A stretch of 12,025 bases of DNA from an uncultured Verrucomicrobiota bacterium (GTDB lineage: Bacteria; Verrucomicrobiota; Kiritimatiellia; RFP12; UBA1067). Position numbers and translations under genes: made by a program. The DNA lies in the NCBI GenBank assembly GCA_945483525.1, contig CALYRV010000056.1, positions 1-12,025 of the forward strand, read 5' to 3'. This document shows positions 10,599 to 12,025 of the stretch, in pieces. A model generated the notes under the pieces. That model made no database searches. It saw only the letters and a list, made by a program, of their open reading frames with translations, and had not been told where the DNA came from. The stretch's first letter is position 1; each line of letters opens with the position of its first letter.

Positions 10599-12025
10599 GT
10601 CTCAATAGCCTTTCGGCTCAATGGTTTTTTTCGGACGATGAACTCTCGGAGAAGGCGAAGAGCCGGGCCCACTCGGATTGTCTCAATAGCCTTTCGGCTC
10701 AATGGTCTTTTCGGACTCTCGACTTCCCGTGACGTTCGTTTCACAAGGTTCTCCGTGTCTCAATAGCCTTTCGGCTCAATGGTCTTTTCGGACACGGATA
10801 ACATCGAATCCGCGGTGGAAAAGGCCCGCGAGTCTCAATAGCCTTTCGGCTCAATGGTCTTTTCGGACACATCGAATCGATGCTCACCGAGGACACCGCG
10901 GCTGCTCACGTCTCAATAGCCTTTCGGCTCAATGGTCTTTTCGGACCTTTCGCGCCGGTCTGGGCCGATCTCAAGCCGAACGCCAAGTCTCAATAGCCTT
11001 TCGGCTCAATGGTCTTTTCGGACATCCGCCTCGGCGACCGGTTCTACGGCGTCACGCCCGAGTCTCAATAGCCTTTCGGCTCAATGGTCTTTTCGGACTG
11101 CTACAACTGCCTTCATCCCCGCGGGGGAGAAGGTGTGTCTCAATAGCCTTTCGGCTCAATGGTCTTTTCGGACAGTCGACGCCGTCACCAACATCGAACT
11201 CGTCAGCTTCGCTATGTCTCAATAGCCTTTCGGCTCAATGGTCTTTTCGGACCAGGCCAGCATGAGGACCGAGTTCCTCAAGCGGTCTGAGGGTCTCAAT
11301 AGCCTTTCGGCTCAATGGTCTTTTCGGACGAGCACGGGGGCCCCGTTGGGTCCGTCGAGACGCTTCCCGAGTCTCAATAGCCTTTCGGCTCAATGGTCTT
11401 TTCGGACAAGTCCGCCATGGCATCCGTGCCTGCCGACGACGACATCGGTCTCAATAGCCTTTCGGCTCAATGGTCTTTTCGGACATGTACGCTATCGGCA
11501 TCAATGATGCCGTAAACGCCGGGATGTCTCAATAGCCTTTCGGCTCAATGGTCTTTTCAGACAGACCTGGAACGCGATCGCGGGCGTCGCCTGCGTCACG
11601 GAGTCTCAATAGCCTTTCGGCTCAATGGTCTTTTCGGACAGTGCCCGCATGCGTAAGACCGCGTGTATGTCGCCAGAGCGTCTCAATAGCCTTTCGGCTC
11701 AATGGTCTTTTCGGACGTGTCCGACGTCAAACTGGTCACGCTCGCCATCAACGGGAGTCTCAATAGCCTTTCGGCTCAATGGTCTTTTCGGACCGCGCGC
11801 CGCGGCATACGGAAAAAGGGTCGGTGATGTCGGTCTCAATAGCCTTTCGGCTCAATGGTCTTTTCGGACATGGTGGTGATGATGTACATGCTGTGCTCAA
11901 AGCACAGCGTGGTCTCAATAGCCTTTCGGCTCATTGGTCGTTTCGGCCCATGAAGTGGACGACGCTTTGACGAGCCTTACGGCGGTTGACGTCTCAATAG
12001 CCTTTCGGCTCAATGGTCTTTTCGG
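10599..12025 (-). CRISPR. CRISPR array, 19 repeats (last cut by window) and 18 spacers
   Basis: The 37-nt repeat starts at 10599 (38 nt here), 10680, 10757, 10832, 10910, 10987, 11062, 11137, 11216, 11293, 11371, 11448, 11526, 11603, 11680, 11757, 11833, 11912 and 11991. Spacers in that order are 43, 40, 38, 41, 40, 38, 38, 42, 40, 41, 40, 41, 40, 40, 40, 39, 42 and 42 nt. On the minus strand the repeat ends with AGCC-GAAA-GGCT and then ATTGAGAC, the stem and 8-nt tag of Cas6-type repeats. The array is therefore read leftward and its leader lies beyond the right edge. Variant repeats are the first (C28T plus one extra T), the 13th (G34A) and the 18th (A23T, T29G, A36C), counted on the plus strand. 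The long spacers favour type III or a type I relative over types II and V. No effector gene is in view. Confidence 0.97.

Noticed and set aside
10388..10744. 118-codon minus-strand open frame across the first two repeats and into cas1
   Set aside because: Its start lies beyond the second repeat, it crosses both repeats, and it overlaps the cas1 start out of frame. It has no protein features.
10702..11970. Plus-strand open frames with a repeated LNSLSAQWSFRT motif
   Set aside because: They are translations of the CRISPR repeats. Two plus-strand frames of the repeat lack stops, so reading continues through the spacers. No ribosome binding site or gene context supports them.

Overview
The window is GC-rich bacterial DNA in which every gene I can support lies on the minus strand, so the genes read from right to left. 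The housekeeping genes (bacterial-type prolyl-tRNA synthetase, RsmB-type rRNA methyltransferase, PrmC), a DUF3127 single-strand-binding-like protein, abundant Sel1-repeat proteins and extended -10 promoters of the form TGnTATAAT would fit a member of the PVC group (Verrucomicrobia, Kiritimatiellae, Lentisphaerae). That placement is an impression, not a proof.

Layout from left to right. Positions 1-97 hold the start of a secreted protein with an apparently leaderless promoter. Positions 98-568 have no gene but contain a chain of inverted repeats, the largest an imperfect foldback at 330-474. Positions 569-4902 hold a housekeeping block read as proS, rsmB, DUF3127, prmC. proS and rsmB overlap by one base. 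Three of these genes carry short-period low-complexity segments in frame, and one 26-base block is identical inside proS and in the rsmB/DUF3127 spacer. Positions 4998-8578 hold a putative lipoprotein with a small upstream ORF, a Sel1 protein with an N-terminal zinc ribbon and a C-terminal membrane anchor, a second Sel1 protein with a C-terminal HTH-like helical domain, and two tiny membrane peptides (25 and 27 aa). Positions 8687-9007 hold two more small genes, a 47-aa membrane protein and a 55-aa very acidic protein.

Positions 9096-12025 are a CRISPR locus: cas2, cas1 and an array of 19 repeats (18 complete and one cut by the window edge) with 18 spacers. The repeat is 37 nt and the spacers are long (38-43 nt). 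On the minus strand the repeat ends in a GAAA-capped stem followed by the 8-nt tag ATTGAGAC, the layout expected for Cas6-processed type I or III systems. The array is therefore probably transcribed leftward, toward cas1-cas2, with its leader beyond the right edge. No effector, Cas6 or reverse transcriptase gene is in the window.

The most interesting features are the CRISPR repeat, which is built from two near-copies of a 16-17-nt unit; the possibility that the spacers were taken in one orientation relative to coding sequence; the cluster of tiny membrane or acidic proteins beside cas2 and the Sel1 genes; the foldback element; and the microsatellite-like blocks inside conserved enzymes.
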